NCBI RefSeq assembly: GCF_002914525.1
Contig: NZ_LODW01000048.1
Coordinates: 248,001 to 312,000 of the forward strand
Direction: 5' to 3'
DNA: 64,000 nucleotides
From: Rhizobium hidalgonense
Lineage (GTDB): Bacteria > Pseudomonadota > Alphaproteobacteria > Rhizobiales > Rhizobiaceae
Both the position numbers and the translations under genes were made by a program. This document shows positions 29,780 to 38,863 of the stretch, piece by piece. The notes beneath the pieces are model-generated. The model was not told the origin of the DNA. It was given only the letters and a program-made list of their open reading frames with translations, and made no database searches. How positions within the stretch are numbered: the first letter of the stretch is position 1; each line of letters begins with the position of its first letter.

Positions 29780-30058
29780 TCAGGCCTTGGCTGCTTTGAG
29801 CTCGTCGATCTTGGCGCAGAGGTTCTTCAGCACGAAATATTCTTCGGTGGAAACCTTGCCTTCGTTGACTTCCTGCGTCCACTTTTCGAGCGGAATCTTG
29901 ATGCCGAATTCCTTGTCGATCGCAAAGACAATGTCGAGGAAGTCGAGGCTGTCGATACCGAGGTCGTCGATCGTATGGCTCTCCGGCGTGATCGTCGCGC
30001 GGTCGATCTCGCTGGTTTCTGCAATAATGTCGGCAACTTTATCGAATGTAGCGGTCAC
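29780..30058 (-). CDS. acpXL: Specialised acyl carrier protein AcpXL
   Basis: A 92-residue acyl carrier protein. The phosphopantetheine Ser is in GIDSLDFLD near 38. The C-terminal part is longer than in AcpP, as in rhizobial AcpXL, which carries the 27-hydroxy C28 acyl chain for lipid A. I chose the GTG at 30058 ([12 protein letters not shown]), which gives the family length; an ATG 21 codons upstream adds unrelated residues. It heads the minus-strand cluster, back to back with fnrN. Confidence 0.95.
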
Positions 30059-30323
30059 GCGCTGTACCTCATGAAATGACGATTTAAACCCCCTCATAGG
30101 CAAATCCATTTCAAAAGCCAATGCTTTCGTCCGGGCGTTGCGGCAATTTGCCGATTGGGTGTTGCCTAAACAGCAATGGAATGCGGGCCATTGCCGTCAC
30201 CCGAGGCGGGGCGATGCCGCCGCAGGCAGCCCCGCTGCGCCGGCAGCGCCAACGGGTCGTCCGAATCAAAACCGCGCACGGCCTCGCCTCGCCTTCCACG
30301 CGCGGAGCCGCAGGCACGGACAT

Positions 30324-30337
30324 TTGATCTGGATCAA
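30324..30337 (+). promoter_or_regulatory. Distal anaerobox upstream of fnrN
   Basis: TTGATCTGGATCAA is a perfect match to the FNR/FixK consensus TTGAT-N4-ATCAA. It lies 146 bp before the fnrN start, and its centre is 32 bp from the second box. In R. leguminosarum the fnrN gene is known to be autoregulated through two such boxes, the distal one activating and the proximal one repressing. Confidence 0.9.
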
Positions 30338-30355
30338 ATCGCGAGCCCGGCGAAT

Positions 30356-30369
30356 TTGATAGTCATCAA
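30356..30369 (+). promoter_or_regulatory. Proximal anaerobox upstream of fnrN
   Basis: TTGATAGTCATCAA is a second perfect FNR/FixK box. Its position closer to the start, overlapping or following the expected -10 region, fits a repressor site in tandem autoregulation. Confidence 0.9.
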
Positions 30370-30482
30370 GCGGCGCTCAAAGAAATCGGGATAGCCGAAG
30401 CCGCAATCGGGGCGTAATCGTCTCGATTATGCCGAGCATGCAAGCCATGCTGGGATGCATCAGGATTGCGAAGGATCAGGAA

Positions 30483-31205
30483 ATGGACGTCGCACGCAGT
30501 GAGCTTTCCGAGGCCGGCACTCCTGTCGCTTGCCGATCCTGCCAGGCGCGGCACGGCGTCGTCTGCGGCGCCTTGTCTCGCCACCAGCTGAGAGAACTCG
30601 GCCGCCATTCGCTGCGCCGCAAGGTCGATGCGGGCTCGCAGATCGTCGCTCAAGGGGCGGAAAGCTCTTTCTATTCGAACATCATGCGCGGGGTGGTGAA
30701 ACTCTGCAAGGTGATGCCGGACGGGCGCCAGCAGATCGTCGGCCTGCAATTCGCTCCCGATTTCGTCGGAAGGCCCTTCGTGCGCGAGAGCACGCTGTCG
30801 GCAGAGGCTGCGACCGATGCCGAAATCTGTGTCTTCCCCCGCAATCTGCTCGACCGCATGATATCGGAGACGCCGGAATTGCAGCGCAGCCTGCACGATC
30901 AGGCGCTGAAGGAGCTGGATGCCGCGCGCGAATGGATGCTGACGCTCGGCCGGCGCACCGCCGAGGAGAAGGTCGCAAGCCTTCTCCACCTCATCGCCAC
31001 GCATGCCGAGCCGCAAACGGCCACCAGCACCGCCTTCGATCTGCCGCTATCGCGCGCCGAGATCGCCGATTTTCTCGGATTGACGATCGAGACCGTCAGC
31101 CGTCAGTTGACCCGGCTGCGCAAAGGCGGCGTCATCCGCATCGAGAACGTCCGGCATATCGTCGTCCCAGACATGGATGAGTTGGAAAAGAAAATCAGCG
31201 CGTAA
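30483..31205 (+). CDS. fnrN: FnrN, oxygen-sensing CRP/FNR family regulator
   Basis: A 240-residue regulator. The iron-sulfur ligands expected for an FNR-type sensor are present: Cys17, Cys20 and Cys28 at the N-terminus (CRSCQARHGVVC) and Cys116 in EICVFP. A cyclic-nucleotide-binding fold follows, and the C-terminal helix-turn-helix reads LSRAEIADFLGLTIETVSRQL with the FNR-type E..SR recognition. It activates microaerobic genes such as fixNOQP in rhizobia. I chose ATG 30483 with AAGGATCAGGA ahead; a more distal ATG at 30429 is unlikely. The 3' end overlaps the convergent L,D-transpeptidase gene by 11 bp. Confidence 0.93.
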   Translation: MDVARSELSEAGTPVACRSCQARHGVVCGALSRHQLRELGRHSLRRKVDAGSQIVAQGAESSFYSNIMRGVVKLCKVMPDGRQQIVGLQFAPDFVGRPFVRESTLSAEAATDAEICVFPRNLLDRMISETPELQRSLHDQALKELDAAREWMLTLGRRTAEEKVASLLHLIATHAEPQTATSTAFDLPLSRAEIADFLGLTIETVSRQLTRLRKGGVIRIENVRHIVVPDMDELEKKISA

Positions 31206-31641
31206 TCACCACGCGGGTATTGGCAAGGCCGGCTTGACGCGTCAGCGAGAAGAACTGAGCCGCATTGTCAGGATGCAGGCGAACACAGCCATGCGACGCC
31301 GGCCGGCCCAGGCGCTTCAGGTCGAAAGTGGCGTGAACGGCATAACCGCCGTTGAAGAACACGGCGTAGGGCATCGGCGCATTGTCGTATTTGCGCGAGC
31401 GATGATCGCGCGACAGCCACTTGGCGCTCCACGAACCGGTCGGCGTGACATAGCCGTTGCGCGCGGTCGAAACCTTCCAGCGATACTTGACGAAGCCGTT
31501 CTCGGTGACAGTCATCGTCTGCTTGCCGATGCTGATATTGGCGACCAGCGTTGCTGCCTCGGCGGCAACGGGAGAAAACTGCAGCAATAAACTTGCGGCC
31601 GCAGCCGCCAAAATCGTCTTCATCATAGCCCCTCTTCGCAC
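31195..31641 (-). CDS. L,D-transpeptidase (YkuD domain)
   Basis: A 148-residue secreted enzyme. A signal peptide is seen (MRRGAMMKTILAAAAASLLL, cleavage near AEA). The catalytic motif is ASHGCVRLHP near 115-124, with His and Cys in place. It should form 3-3 cross-links in peptidoglycan or attach lipoproteins to it. Short proteins with only the YkuD domain are common in rhizobia. It converges on fnrN with an 11-bp overlap. Confidence 0.88.
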   Translation of the reverse strand: MRRGAMMKTILAAAAASLLLQFSPVAAEAATLVANISIGKQTMTVTENGFVKYRWKVSTARNGYVTPTGSWSAKWLSRDHRSRKYDNAPMPYAVFFNGGYAVHATFDLKRLGRPASHGCVRLHPDNAAQFFSLTRQAGLANTRVVITR

Positions 31642-31753
31642 CCGCGCGGTTTAATCGCGCCCTCACGATAGGGAGACTAAGGCAATACTTATTAGATTGC
31701 TTTAACCCGAATGGTAATCACAATTTTAACACGTCTAACCGACAGCGGCTCGC

Positions 31754-31954
31754 CTACTGGAGCTTGCGCCCAGCCGCAGGCCGGTTGAGCCTCTGGTAGG
31801 CCTTGTTCATCTTCTCGCGGATAGAGGCCATCGTACCGAGATTATGACCGCACGCGGCACAGGTGATGATGTCCGTCTCCCGGATCTCCGGCCGCTCGAA
31901 CTTCATCTTGGTGCTCTTGCACTTCGGGCACGGTAATTCAACCTGAACTGTCAT
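31754..31954 (-). CDS. Small zinc-ribbon protein
   Basis: A 66-residue protein with two CxxC pairs, Cys9/Cys12 (CPKC) and Cys32/Cys35 (CAAC), spaced as in a zinc ribbon of the TFIIS-like type. The rest is basic (KAYQRLNRPAAGRK). I chose the ATG at 31954 because it starts right at the conserved ribbon; the frame extends upstream to 32059, but this part overlaps cobD. Function unknown; a nucleic-acid role is a guess. Confidence 0.7.
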   Translation of the reverse strand: MTVQVELPCPKCKSTKMKFERPEIRETDIITCAACGHNLGTMASIREKMNKAYQRLNRPAAGRKLQ

Positions 31955-32046
31955 CGCTCTGCTTCCGGTCTGATGAGATATGAGGCGGTTCAAATAGACG
32001 TTTGAGCAGAGCATGTCCACTGGCGGGTGTATGCCGTGCGGCACCC

Positions 32047-33027
32047 CTACAGAAAACACAAGAACAACCCGAAGACCACACCGGTGAACACCATACAGCT
32101 GGCATAAAACACCGACACGCCGTCTTCGATATCGCCAGCGGTGGCAATGTCGCGGCCGGCGTTGTTGATCATTGGCTCCGTCACGATAACACCACCATAG
32201 ATGCGCGGCCCGGCGAGCTGGACGTTAAGAGCGCCGGCCATTGCCGCCTCCGGCCGGCCGGAATTCGGCGAGCGGTGCAGGCCTCCGTCGCGCATCGCCA
32301 CCCGGATCGCCTCGCGGCAGGGGCTGATGCCCCGCCGGATCCAGGCGCCGGCAGCGATCAGCAGGATGGAGAGCCGGGCGGCCGGCCAATTGGCGATATC
32401 GTCGAGCCGGGCGGCGGCCCAGCCGAAATCGATGTATTTTTCCGACCTGTGGCCGATCATCGAATCCGCCGTGTTCAGCATCTTATAGGCGAGCAAGCCC
32501 GGCAGGCCGAAGACGGCATAACAGAGCGCCGGCGCGACGACGCCGTCGGAAAAGTTTTCAGCAAGGCTTTCGATCGCCGCGCGGCAGACGGCCGGCTCAT
32601 CGAGCGTCTCCGGATCGCGCCCGACGATCCGGGAAACAGCGGTTCGTCCGCCGGCAAGCCCGTGGTCGCGCAGAGCTGTCGCGACGGCCGCAACATGATC
32701 GGCAAGGCTCTTCTGCGCCAGGAAGATCGCCACCAGACCGGCCTTCAGCACCAGGCCGGCAAGGCCGAAGAGCGCAAAAAAACGGTCGAACACGAAGCCC
32801 GCGGCGATCGACAGCAGCAGCAGCGCCAGGATCGCGGCAACGCCGTTCATCCGGCGTTGGGAGCCCGTAAGGCTCGAGGGATTGAGCTGCTGGTCGGCAT
32901 AGGAGATCGCTGCGCCGAAGACGACGACGGGATGCGGCACCCGCGACCACAGCCATTGCGGATCGCCGGCGATGCGATCGAGCAGCAGCGCCAGAAGCAG
33001 TACCAGAAGGTTTTCGTCGATCGTCAT
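32047..33027 (-). CDS. cobD: Adenosylcobinamide-phosphate synthase CobD (CbiB)
   Basis: A 326-residue inner-membrane protein with several helices. It joins aminopropanol phosphate to adenosylcobyric acid. The family start LLLDRIAGDPQWLWSRVPHPVV is clear, and the conserved AESLAENFSDGVVAP lies near 150. It is the last gene of the cobA-B-C-D chain; its ATG overlaps the cobC stop by 4 bp. Confidence 0.95.
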   Translation of the reverse strand: MTIDENLLVLLLALLLDRIAGDPQWLWSRVPHPVVVFGAAISYADQQLNPSSLTGSQRRMNGVAAILALLLLSIAAGFVFDRFFALFGLAGLVLKAGLVAIFLAQKSLADHVAAVATALRDHGLAGGRTAVSRIVGRDPETLDEPAVCRAAIESLAENFSDGVVAPALCYAVFGLPGLLAYKMLNTADSMIGHRSEKYIDFGWAAARLDDIANWPAARLSILLIAAGAWIRRGISPCREAIRVAMRDGGLHRSPNSGRPEAAMAGALNVQLAGPRIYGGVIVTEPMINNAGRDIATAGDIEDGVSVFYASCMVFTGVVFGLFLCFL

Positions 33028-34046
33028 CGCTCAAATCCCTGAAGGGCTTCGCCAAGCCGTCTGTCTGCCGCCGGATCGGGCGTTAGCCCGAAACGCAGCC
33101 AATCCGGCGCATAATCGAACTTGCGGACGAGAATATGATGCCGGCAAAGATGGGTGTAAATGTCGACGGCTCTCGCATCGGCGACAAGGGTAAAAAGCGC
33201 CGTCCCTCCCGCCATCCGCAATCCGGCGCCGGTCAGCACCGCAGACAGGCCGGCGCAGCGTTCACCGATGCCGCCGCGGATGGCAGACACATCCGAACGC
33301 AGCAGCGAGGCGGCCAGTGACAGCGCCGGGCCTGAGACCGCCCAAGGGCCGAGCCAGTTCTCGAAACGCTCCAGAATATCACGGCGCGCAATCGCAAAAC
33401 CGAGCCGCAAGCCGGCAAGCCCGAAAAACTTGCCGAAGGAGCGGAAGATGATCAGGTTGGAAAGATTTTGCGCCTGGGCTGCGAGACTCAGCGCCGGGTC
33501 GGTATCACCAAAGGCCTCGTCGACGACGAGAATCCCGCCCGCCGCCTTCATCCTGTCGTGCAGAGCAATCAGCGTTTCGGCCGGCCAAGACCTGCCGTCC
33601 GGATTGTTCGGATTGACGACGACCGCCAGCCGATGCTCGGCCCGAATTGCGGCGACATCGCCGACCGCATCGACGGCAAAACCCGCCGACGTAAAGGCGC
33701 GCGCATATTCGCCATAGGTCGGCGATACCACGGCGATCCTATCGTCCGCCATAGGGGCTTGCCCGTCCTGTCGAAGCAGGCGCGGCAGAAGCTGGATCAC
33801 CGATTGCGTTCCGGGCACCGGCAGCGGTAGAATCTCGCCGCTGCGGTAATAGTCGCGTGCCGCAAACCGTGCCGCGTCGACGAGATGCCCGTCCGGCAGG
33901 CGGTGCCAGGCCCTTGCCGGAATGTCAGGCAGGGCGACGGGGCACGGATTGATGCCTGTCGAGAGGTCGAGCCAGTCTTCCGGCCTGCCGCCGAAGGCGG
34001 CAGCAGCGGCGGTGATGCCGCCGCCATGGACAATCGGCGCGCTCAT
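33024..34046 (-). CDS. cobC: CobC, threonine-phosphate decarboxylase-like aminotransferase fold
   Basis: A 340-residue PLP enzyme of fold type I. The N-terminus has DLSTGINPCPV, typical of CobC/CobD-type decarboxylases. The PLP Lys is in RSFGKFFGLAGLRLG near 209, and NPNNPDG binds the cofactor. It should supply aminopropanol phosphate for the lower-loop linker. It overlaps cobB and cobD by 4 bp each. Confidence 0.93.
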   Translation of the reverse strand: MSAPIVHGGGITAAAAAFGGRPEDWLDLSTGINPCPVALPDIPARAWHRLPDGHLVDAARFAARDYYRSGEILPLPVPGTQSVIQLLPRLLRQDGQAPMADDRIAVVSPTYGEYARAFTSAGFAVDAVGDVAAIRAEHRLAVVVNPNNPDGRSWPAETLIALHDRMKAAGGILVVDEAFGDTDPALSLAAQAQNLSNLIIFRSFGKFFGLAGLRLGFAIARRDILERFENWLGPWAVSGPALSLAASLLRSDVSAIRGGIGERCAGLSAVLTGAGLRMAGGTALFTLVADARAVDIYTHLCRHHILVRKFDYAPDWLRFGLTPDPAADRRLGEALQGFER

Positions 34047-35350
34047 GCGGCCGCTCTCGCGAGATCGATCAGATGCATATAGGATCCCGCCACCTGACCG
34101 CGCCTCAGACCGACGGCACCGAGATCGGTTCCGAGCGCATCCTGCGCTGTAAACAGCCGCTTTCCATCACCTTCGGAAACGACGGTAGAATAGTGAAATT
34201 CGTGCGCCGTCATCGTCCGTGCGAAGAAGGCGCCGTCGAGCGGTGTCACCCGGCGATAGCCGAGATGGCGCCGGCGCTCGGCATAGCTGGTGACAACCGG
34301 CAGCAGGCCGAGCATTCCGTGGCGCTTGCCCCCCGCATCGATCAGCCCATCGCCCAGCACCATGTAGCCGCCGCACTCGCCGTAAATCCTGATGCCGCGC
34401 GCCGCCGCGTCGAGCATGCCGGCGCGGAAATTCTGCGCTTGGGAGAGCCGCCCGGCATGCAGCTCGGGATAACCGCCCGGCAGATAGACCGCGTCGGCAT
34501 CGGCGGCCGGTGCCTCGTCGGCGAGCGGCGAGAAGAAGGAAATATCAGCCCCGCGCCGGCGCCAGCCGAGCAGCATATGCTCGTAGGAAAAGGCAAAGGC
34601 GATATCACGCGCCACGGCGATACGGGCGCCGATCGGCATCAGCCGGTCGATATTGGCTGCCGATGGCCGGTTGAGCCCCTGCCTGGCGATGCGCAGCAGG
34701 AATTCGAAATTGCATTCCTCGGAAACGGCGTCGGCAGCATGGTCGATGAAACTCTCAAGCGTCGCATGTTCGCCGGCCTGGACGAGGCCGAGATGCCGCT
34801 CCGGCAAGGCAAGCGCCTTATCGCTGCCGATCACGGCGACAACAGGCATGCGGATAGCCTCCAACGCCTGGCGCAGCATTGCCTCGTGCCGCTCGCTGCC
34901 GACCTTGTTGAGGATGACGCCGGCAACGCGGACATCGGCGCGGAATCCGGCAAAACCTGACACCAGCGGCGCCACCGACTGCGACATGCGCGAGGCATCG
35001 ACGACGAGCACCACGGAAAGGCCGAGTTGGGCGGCAAGATCGGCCGCCGTTCCCTTTCCGTCGGCCGCTCCATCGAAGAGACCCATCATTGCCTCGATGA
35101 CCAAAATCCGGTCGCCGGAGCGGTGAAGAGCGGCATTGGCCGAGATCAATTCCCCGCGCATCGCCCAGGGATCGAAATTCAGGCAAGGCGCCCCGCTTGC
35201 GGCCGCATGGAAGGCGGGGTCGATGTAATCGGGGCCAGCCTTGCCGGGTGCCACCGCGACGCCGCGCCGGCGCAGCGCCCTGAGCAATCCGAGCGTCACT
35301 GTCGTCTTGCCGGCGCCGGAGGACGGCGCTGCGATCAGGAGGCCGCTCAT
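34043..35350 (-). CDS. cobB: Hydrogenobyrinic/cobyrinic acid a,c-diamide synthase CobB
   Basis: A 435-residue glutamine amidotransferase. The ATP-binding P-loop (APSSGAGKTTVTLG) is at the N-terminus, and the C-terminal class I amidotransferase domain has its Cys in YGECGGYMVLG near 330. It amidates the a and c side chains using glutamine and ATP. In an aerobic-pathway rhizobium the substrate is hydrogenobyrinic acid. Confidence 0.95.
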   Translation of the reverse strand: MSGLLIAAPSSGAGKTTVTLGLLRALRRRGVAVAPGKAGPDYIDPAFHAAASGAPCLNFDPWAMRGELISANAALHRSGDRILVIEAMMGLFDGAADGKGTAADLAAQLGLSVVLVVDASRMSQSVAPLVSGFAGFRADVRVAGVILNKVGSERHEAMLRQALEAIRMPVVAVIGSDKALALPERHLGLVQAGEHATLESFIDHAADAVSEECNFEFLLRIARQGLNRPSAANIDRLMPIGARIAVARDIAFAFSYEHMLLGWRRRGADISFFSPLADEAPAADADAVYLPGGYPELHAGRLSQAQNFRAGMLDAAARGIRIYGECGGYMVLGDGLIDAGGKRHGMLGLLPVVTSYAERRRHLGYRRVTPLDGAFFARTMTAHEFHYSTVVSEGDGKRLFTAQDALGTDLGAVGLRRGQVAGSYMHLIDLARAAA

Positions 35351-36186
35351 ATCAGCACCTCGCCGGACCGGCCGAATGGATCGGGCTGCAGCCGCCGGCC
35401 CGCCAGCGCACCCAGCCAGTCGAGCGAGGCCCGGAGCCGTACCACCTCGCCGACAACGACCACCGCCGGTGGTTCGAGCCCGGAAGCGGCGGCAGCATCG
35501 GTCGCTTCGCCGAGCGTCGTCTCAAGCACCTGTTGCGCGCCGGTCGCCGCATTGCAGACAAAAGCCACGGGCTCGGATGCCGAACGGCCCGACGCAATCA
35601 GATTGGCGCTGATCTGGGCGATATGCTTCATCGCCATATACATGACGATGACGGGCGACCCCTTGCCGATCGCCTCCCAATTGATCGCATCCGGCACAAT
35701 GCCGGAGGAATCGTGACCTGTGAGAAACGTCACGGCATGATTGATCTCGCGATGCGTCACCGGAATGCCGGCATAGGCAAGCCCGCCGATGCCGGCGGTA
35801 ATCCCGGGCACGATGCGAAACGGGATGTTGTGCTCAACCAGCGTCAGCGCCTCTTCACCGCCGCGTCCGAAGACGAAGGGATCGCCACCCTTCAGCCGCA
35901 GCACCCGCTTGCCGGCGCGCGCCAGTTCCACCAGCCGGAGCGAAATGTCGCGCTGTTTCGCCGAGGGCTTGCCGCCGCGTTTTCCCGCATATTCGATTTC
36001 CGCGCCTGATCGTGCGAGCGTCAAACAGTCCTCGTTGACGAGCGCGTCATGGACCACCACATCCGCCTCCACGAGTCCCTTGGCGGCGAGCAGCGTTAAC
36101 AGCCCTGGATCACCGGGGCCGGCCCCGACGAGCCAGACGCTGCCCGGCTCCAGCGCCGGCAGATGGGAGAAAGCGGCATCGATCAT
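35347..36186 (-). CDS. cobA: Uroporphyrinogen-III C-methyltransferase CobA
   Basis: A 279-residue SAM-dependent methyltransferase that adds methyl groups at C-2 and C-7 of uroporphyrinogen III, the branch point to cobalamin and siroheme. Family motifs: VWLVGAGPGDPGLLT near 18-32, RLKGGDPFVFGRGGEE near 98-113, and GITAGIGGLAYAGIPVTHR. It lacks the CysG dehydrogenase part. It is the first gene of the four-gene overlap chain and must carry the promoter; no B12 box is seen upstream. Confidence 0.95.
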   Translation of the reverse strand: MIDAAFSHLPALEPGSVWLVGAGPGDPGLLTLLAAKGLVEADVVVHDALVNEDCLTLARSGAEIEYAGKRGGKPSAKQRDISLRLVELARAGKRVLRLKGGDPFVFGRGGEEALTLVEHNIPFRIVPGITAGIGGLAYAGIPVTHREINHAVTFLTGHDSSGIVPDAINWEAIGKGSPVIVMYMAMKHIAQISANLIASGRSASEPVAFVCNAATGAQQVLETTLGEATDAAAASGLEPPAVVVVGEVVRLRASLDWLGALAGRRLQPDPFGRSGEVLI

Positions 36187-36369
36187 CCCGCTGATCTAGG
36201 CCGTGCAATGGGCAAGGTCAACGCCGCACGCCGCGCCTCACTTGAAGTTGCTGAGATGACCATGACTCACCTTGGGAGGAAGCGGATTCAAATTCTCGGA
36301 AAGCCCGAATAACAATATGAATATATTGGGAGCGAAGACCGGCCGCGATGCAGCCGGCTTCCGAAGCGG

Positions 36370-37320
36370 TCAAGCCGTAAGCAGCGTGTCGCGGATCAGG
36401 CCGATGACCGTTTCCGACTCGATGCCGGTGCAGACGATCTGGCTCGGCAGACCATCCCAGTCACCGGGCGGAAAACGGCGGCCGTCCGGCTTGATGATCG
36501 TCTGGCCGTCGGCAATGCCGCCGCAGACGACGCGCACTGCGCCGGTGACCGTGGTGAAAAGCTCGGGCGCCACGACATAGACTGAGGCACAGCTATCATG
36601 CACCATCATGCCGTCCTCGACCGCATGCTTGTAAAAATCGATGTAGGACTGCGACAATGCGTCGAGCAGCTTCACCGCCCCGTCTCCCCTGGCCGCCATC
36701 TCGCCAAGATAGCTGCGGCTCATCGTGGTGATCGAGGTGACGTCGAGGCCGATGACGGCCACCTTCCAGGGCGCGGTCATGACGATGTCGGCAGCTTCGG
36801 GATCGCCGTGGATATTGGCCTCCGCGACCGGCGAGACATTGCCCGGCACATAAAAATTGCCGCCCATGATGACCACGTCCTTGACCAGGCTCGCAACCTC
36901 CGGGTCTTCCTTCAGCGCCCGCGCCAGATTGGTCATCCTCCCGACGGCCACCAGCCTGACTTCGCCGGGGTTGGCGCGCACGGTGTCAATGATGAAGCGA
37001 TGCGCCGGGCGCGGATCGAGCGGCAGGTCGATCGTCTCGGGCACCTTGATATCGCCGAGGCCGTTCTCGCCATGCACCATAGCCGGCCATTCCCGCTCCG
37101 CACGCTCGGGATCGATAGTGACGCTGGCGCCCTTGGCGACGGGGGCGGCAATATTCCATTCGCGCTTGAGGAAGAGCGCATTGCGCGTCGTCGTTTCGAC
37201 CGAGGCATTGCCGAAAACGGTAGTGATGCCGATCAGATCGATCTCGGGATGGCGATGCAGGAAAAGAAGCGCCATGGCGTCGTCGACGCCCGGGTCCGTG
37301 TCATAAATGACCTTGTGCAT
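36370..37320 (-). CDS. Nucleoside hydrolase (IunH family)
   Basis: A 316-residue ribohydrolase. The calcium-binding N-terminal motif DTDPGVDDAMALLF (about 7-20) is complete, and the C-terminal VVCGG/DCYA-like active-site region reads VHDSCASVYV. It splits purine or pyrimidine ribonucleosides into base and ribose. It sits between cob genes but has no obvious role in cobalamin synthesis, although release of ribose or bases could be relevant to the lower ligand. Gaps of 129-180 bp on either side suggest its own promoter. Confidence 0.9.
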   Translation of the reverse strand: MHKVIYDTDPGVDDAMALLFLHRHPEIDLIGITTVFGNASVETTTRNALFLKREWNIAAPVAKGASVTIDPERAEREWPAMVHGENGLGDIKVPETIDLPLDPRPAHRFIIDTVRANPGEVRLVAVGRMTNLARALKEDPEVASLVKDVVIMGGNFYVPGNVSPVAEANIHGDPEAADIVMTAPWKVAVIGLDVTSITTMSRSYLGEMAARGDGAVKLLDALSQSYIDFYKHAVEDGMMVHDSCASVYVVAPELFTTVTGAVRVVCGGIADGQTIIKPDGRRFPPGDWDGLPSQIVCTGIESETVIGLIRDTLLTA

Positions 37321-37449
37321 TGGTAACCTCTATAGAGCAATTCCAGCAAAAGTGCCTGAGCGGCTTTGCGCCCGGAATTGCGTTGAAACAAAGATGTGAT
37401 TCGCTGATCTGCCGGACGGCGTCGCGACGTGCCGCCACCATAACGCCCG

Positions 37450-37869
37450 TCAGTCTTTCTGCAACCCGATGCGGGCAATCGCCGCCGTCGCATGCGCGGA
37501 TTTGATCTTGCCGAGCAGCAGTTCCGCATCCACGCCGATGGCCGCGAGCGCGGCCGATTCTGCTACGCCGTGACAGCCGACGCGGGCAAAGACCACAGCG
37601 GACGGATGCTTGAGCCGCGGTGTTTCCTGTTCCAGCCGCCGCGCATCGAAGAAGACCGCCGGCACGGTAAAATGGCTGGCAACGGCCAGGATCGCCGCCT
37701 CGTGCCTGCGGCTGTCGATGGAAGCGATGGCCGCGAGCTCCGTCCCAGCGATGCCGGCTGCCCTCAACGCCTCGACAGCAAGCGCCAGCACTTCCGCAGC
37801 CGGCGTCCCGCGCTCGCAGCCGAGCCCAAGCACATGCCGCCCTGCAGTATTTAAGGAAATATCGCCCAT
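37450..37869 (-). CDS. cobE: Cobalamin biosynthesis protein CobE (CbiG C-terminal-like)
   Basis: A 139-residue protein matching the CobE/CbiG_C fold: LGLGCERGTPAAEVLALA at the start, SIDSRRHEAAILAVA in the middle and a C-terminal ARVGCHGVAESAAL. In aerobic cobalamin makers CobE is needed but its reaction is not well defined. I chose ATG 37869 at the conserved start; the frame extends upstream with Cys/Arg-rich residues that do not fit. It is divergent from the TSUP transporter. Confidence 0.85.
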   Translation of the reverse strand: MGDISLNTAGRHVLGLGCERGTPAAEVLALAVEALRAAGIAGTELAAIASIDSRRHEAAILAVASHFTVPAVFFDARRLEQETPRLKHPSAVVFARVGCHGVAESAALAAIGVDAELLLGKIKSAHATAAIARIGLQKD

Positions 37870-37968
37870 TGAAGCCGTTGAATGCACCCCGCTGTGTCCC
37901 TGCAGCCATTGCAGCTTGGAACGGCAAATGCAACAACGCCGCCAGAAAGCCCCCCTTGGAATACCGTC

Positions 37969-38754
37969 TTGCCCGACATTGCCCTTCATCTTCTTCTGCT
38001 GCTTTGTGCGGCTGCCTTCTTTGCCGGTTTCGTCGACGCCATTGCCGGCGGCGGCGGCCTAATCACCGTTCCCGCCATGCTGATCGCCGGCATTCCGCCG
38101 CTGCAGACGCTCGGCACCAACAAGGTGCAGTCGATCTTCGGCGCCGCCTCGGCAACGATCGCCTATGCCCGCAAAGGCCATGTGCGGCTTCGAGAACAGC
38201 TGCCGATGGCGATGATGGCGGTCATGGGCGGAGCGCTCGGCGCCGCTCTCGCGACGATCGTGCCCGGGCAGGTGCTGCAGGCGATCATGCCGGTGCTGCT
38301 GCTCGCGATCGCCATCTTCTTCGCCGTCAAGCCGAACCTCAACGACCTCGACACCCACTGTCTCATCACGCCCTTCGCCTTCGGCCTGACGCTGGTGCCG
38401 GTCATCGGCTTCTATGACGGCGTCTTCGGCCCCGGCACCGGCTCCTTTTTCATGCTCTCCTTCGTCACCCTCGCCGGCTTCGGCGTGCTGAAGGCCACCG
38501 CCCACACCAAACTTCTCAATTTCGGCTCGAACCTCGGCGCGCTGATCATCTTCGCAAGCTTCGGCGCGATCCTCTGGAAGATCGGCCTGTTAATGGGTGT
38601 CTGCCAGTTCCTCGGCGCGCAGCTGGGTTCACGGCTCGCGATGCGCATCGGCGCAAAGCTTATCAAGCCGCTGCTCGTCATCGTCTGCGTCGCGCTTGCG
38701 GTCAAGCTGCTCGCCGATCCGGCAAATCCGCTGCGTGTCTGGCTCGGACTCTGA
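37969..38754 (+). CDS. TSUP family transporter (TauE/SafE-like)
   Basis: An inner-membrane protein of about 261 residues and seven or eight helices. The first repeat motif FAGFVDAIAGGGGLITVPAML and the second (GFYDGVFGPGTGSFFML) are both typical of TauE/SafE sulfite exporters and related carriers. A TTG at 37969 gives the usual family length. An ATG at 37882 would add 29 residues and start only 13 bp from the cobE start. Transported ion unknown; cobalt or sulfur compounds are possible from context only. Confidence 0.85.
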   Translation: MPDIALHLLLLLCAAAFFAGFVDAIAGGGGLITVPAMLIAGIPPLQTLGTNKVQSIFGAASATIAYARKGHVRLREQLPMAMMAVMGGALGAALATIVPGQVLQAIMPVLLLAIAIFFAVKPNLNDLDTHCLITPFAFGLTLVPVIGFYDGVFGPGTGSFFMLSFVTLAGFGVLKATAHTKLLNFGSNLGALIIFASFGAILWKIGLLMGVCQFLGAQLGSRLAMRIGAKLIKPLLVIVCVALAVKLLADPANPLRVWLGL

Positions 38755-38863
38755 ACGACCGCGCGGCCGCCTTCATTACCTCAGGCGTAATTGATAGGGT
38801 GCACCACCTTCCCGCATGATCGCGCTGCCTGGAACTGACGGGCGATCAACAGGAGATGACCCG

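Larger units (their letters stand above)
30059..30482. promoter_or_regulatory. Divergent acpXL-fnrN control region
   Basis: This 424-bp region contains two perfect anaeroboxes on the fnrN side and the acpXL promoter on the other. No protein gene is supported in it, although short frames exist on both strands. Confidence 0.7.
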
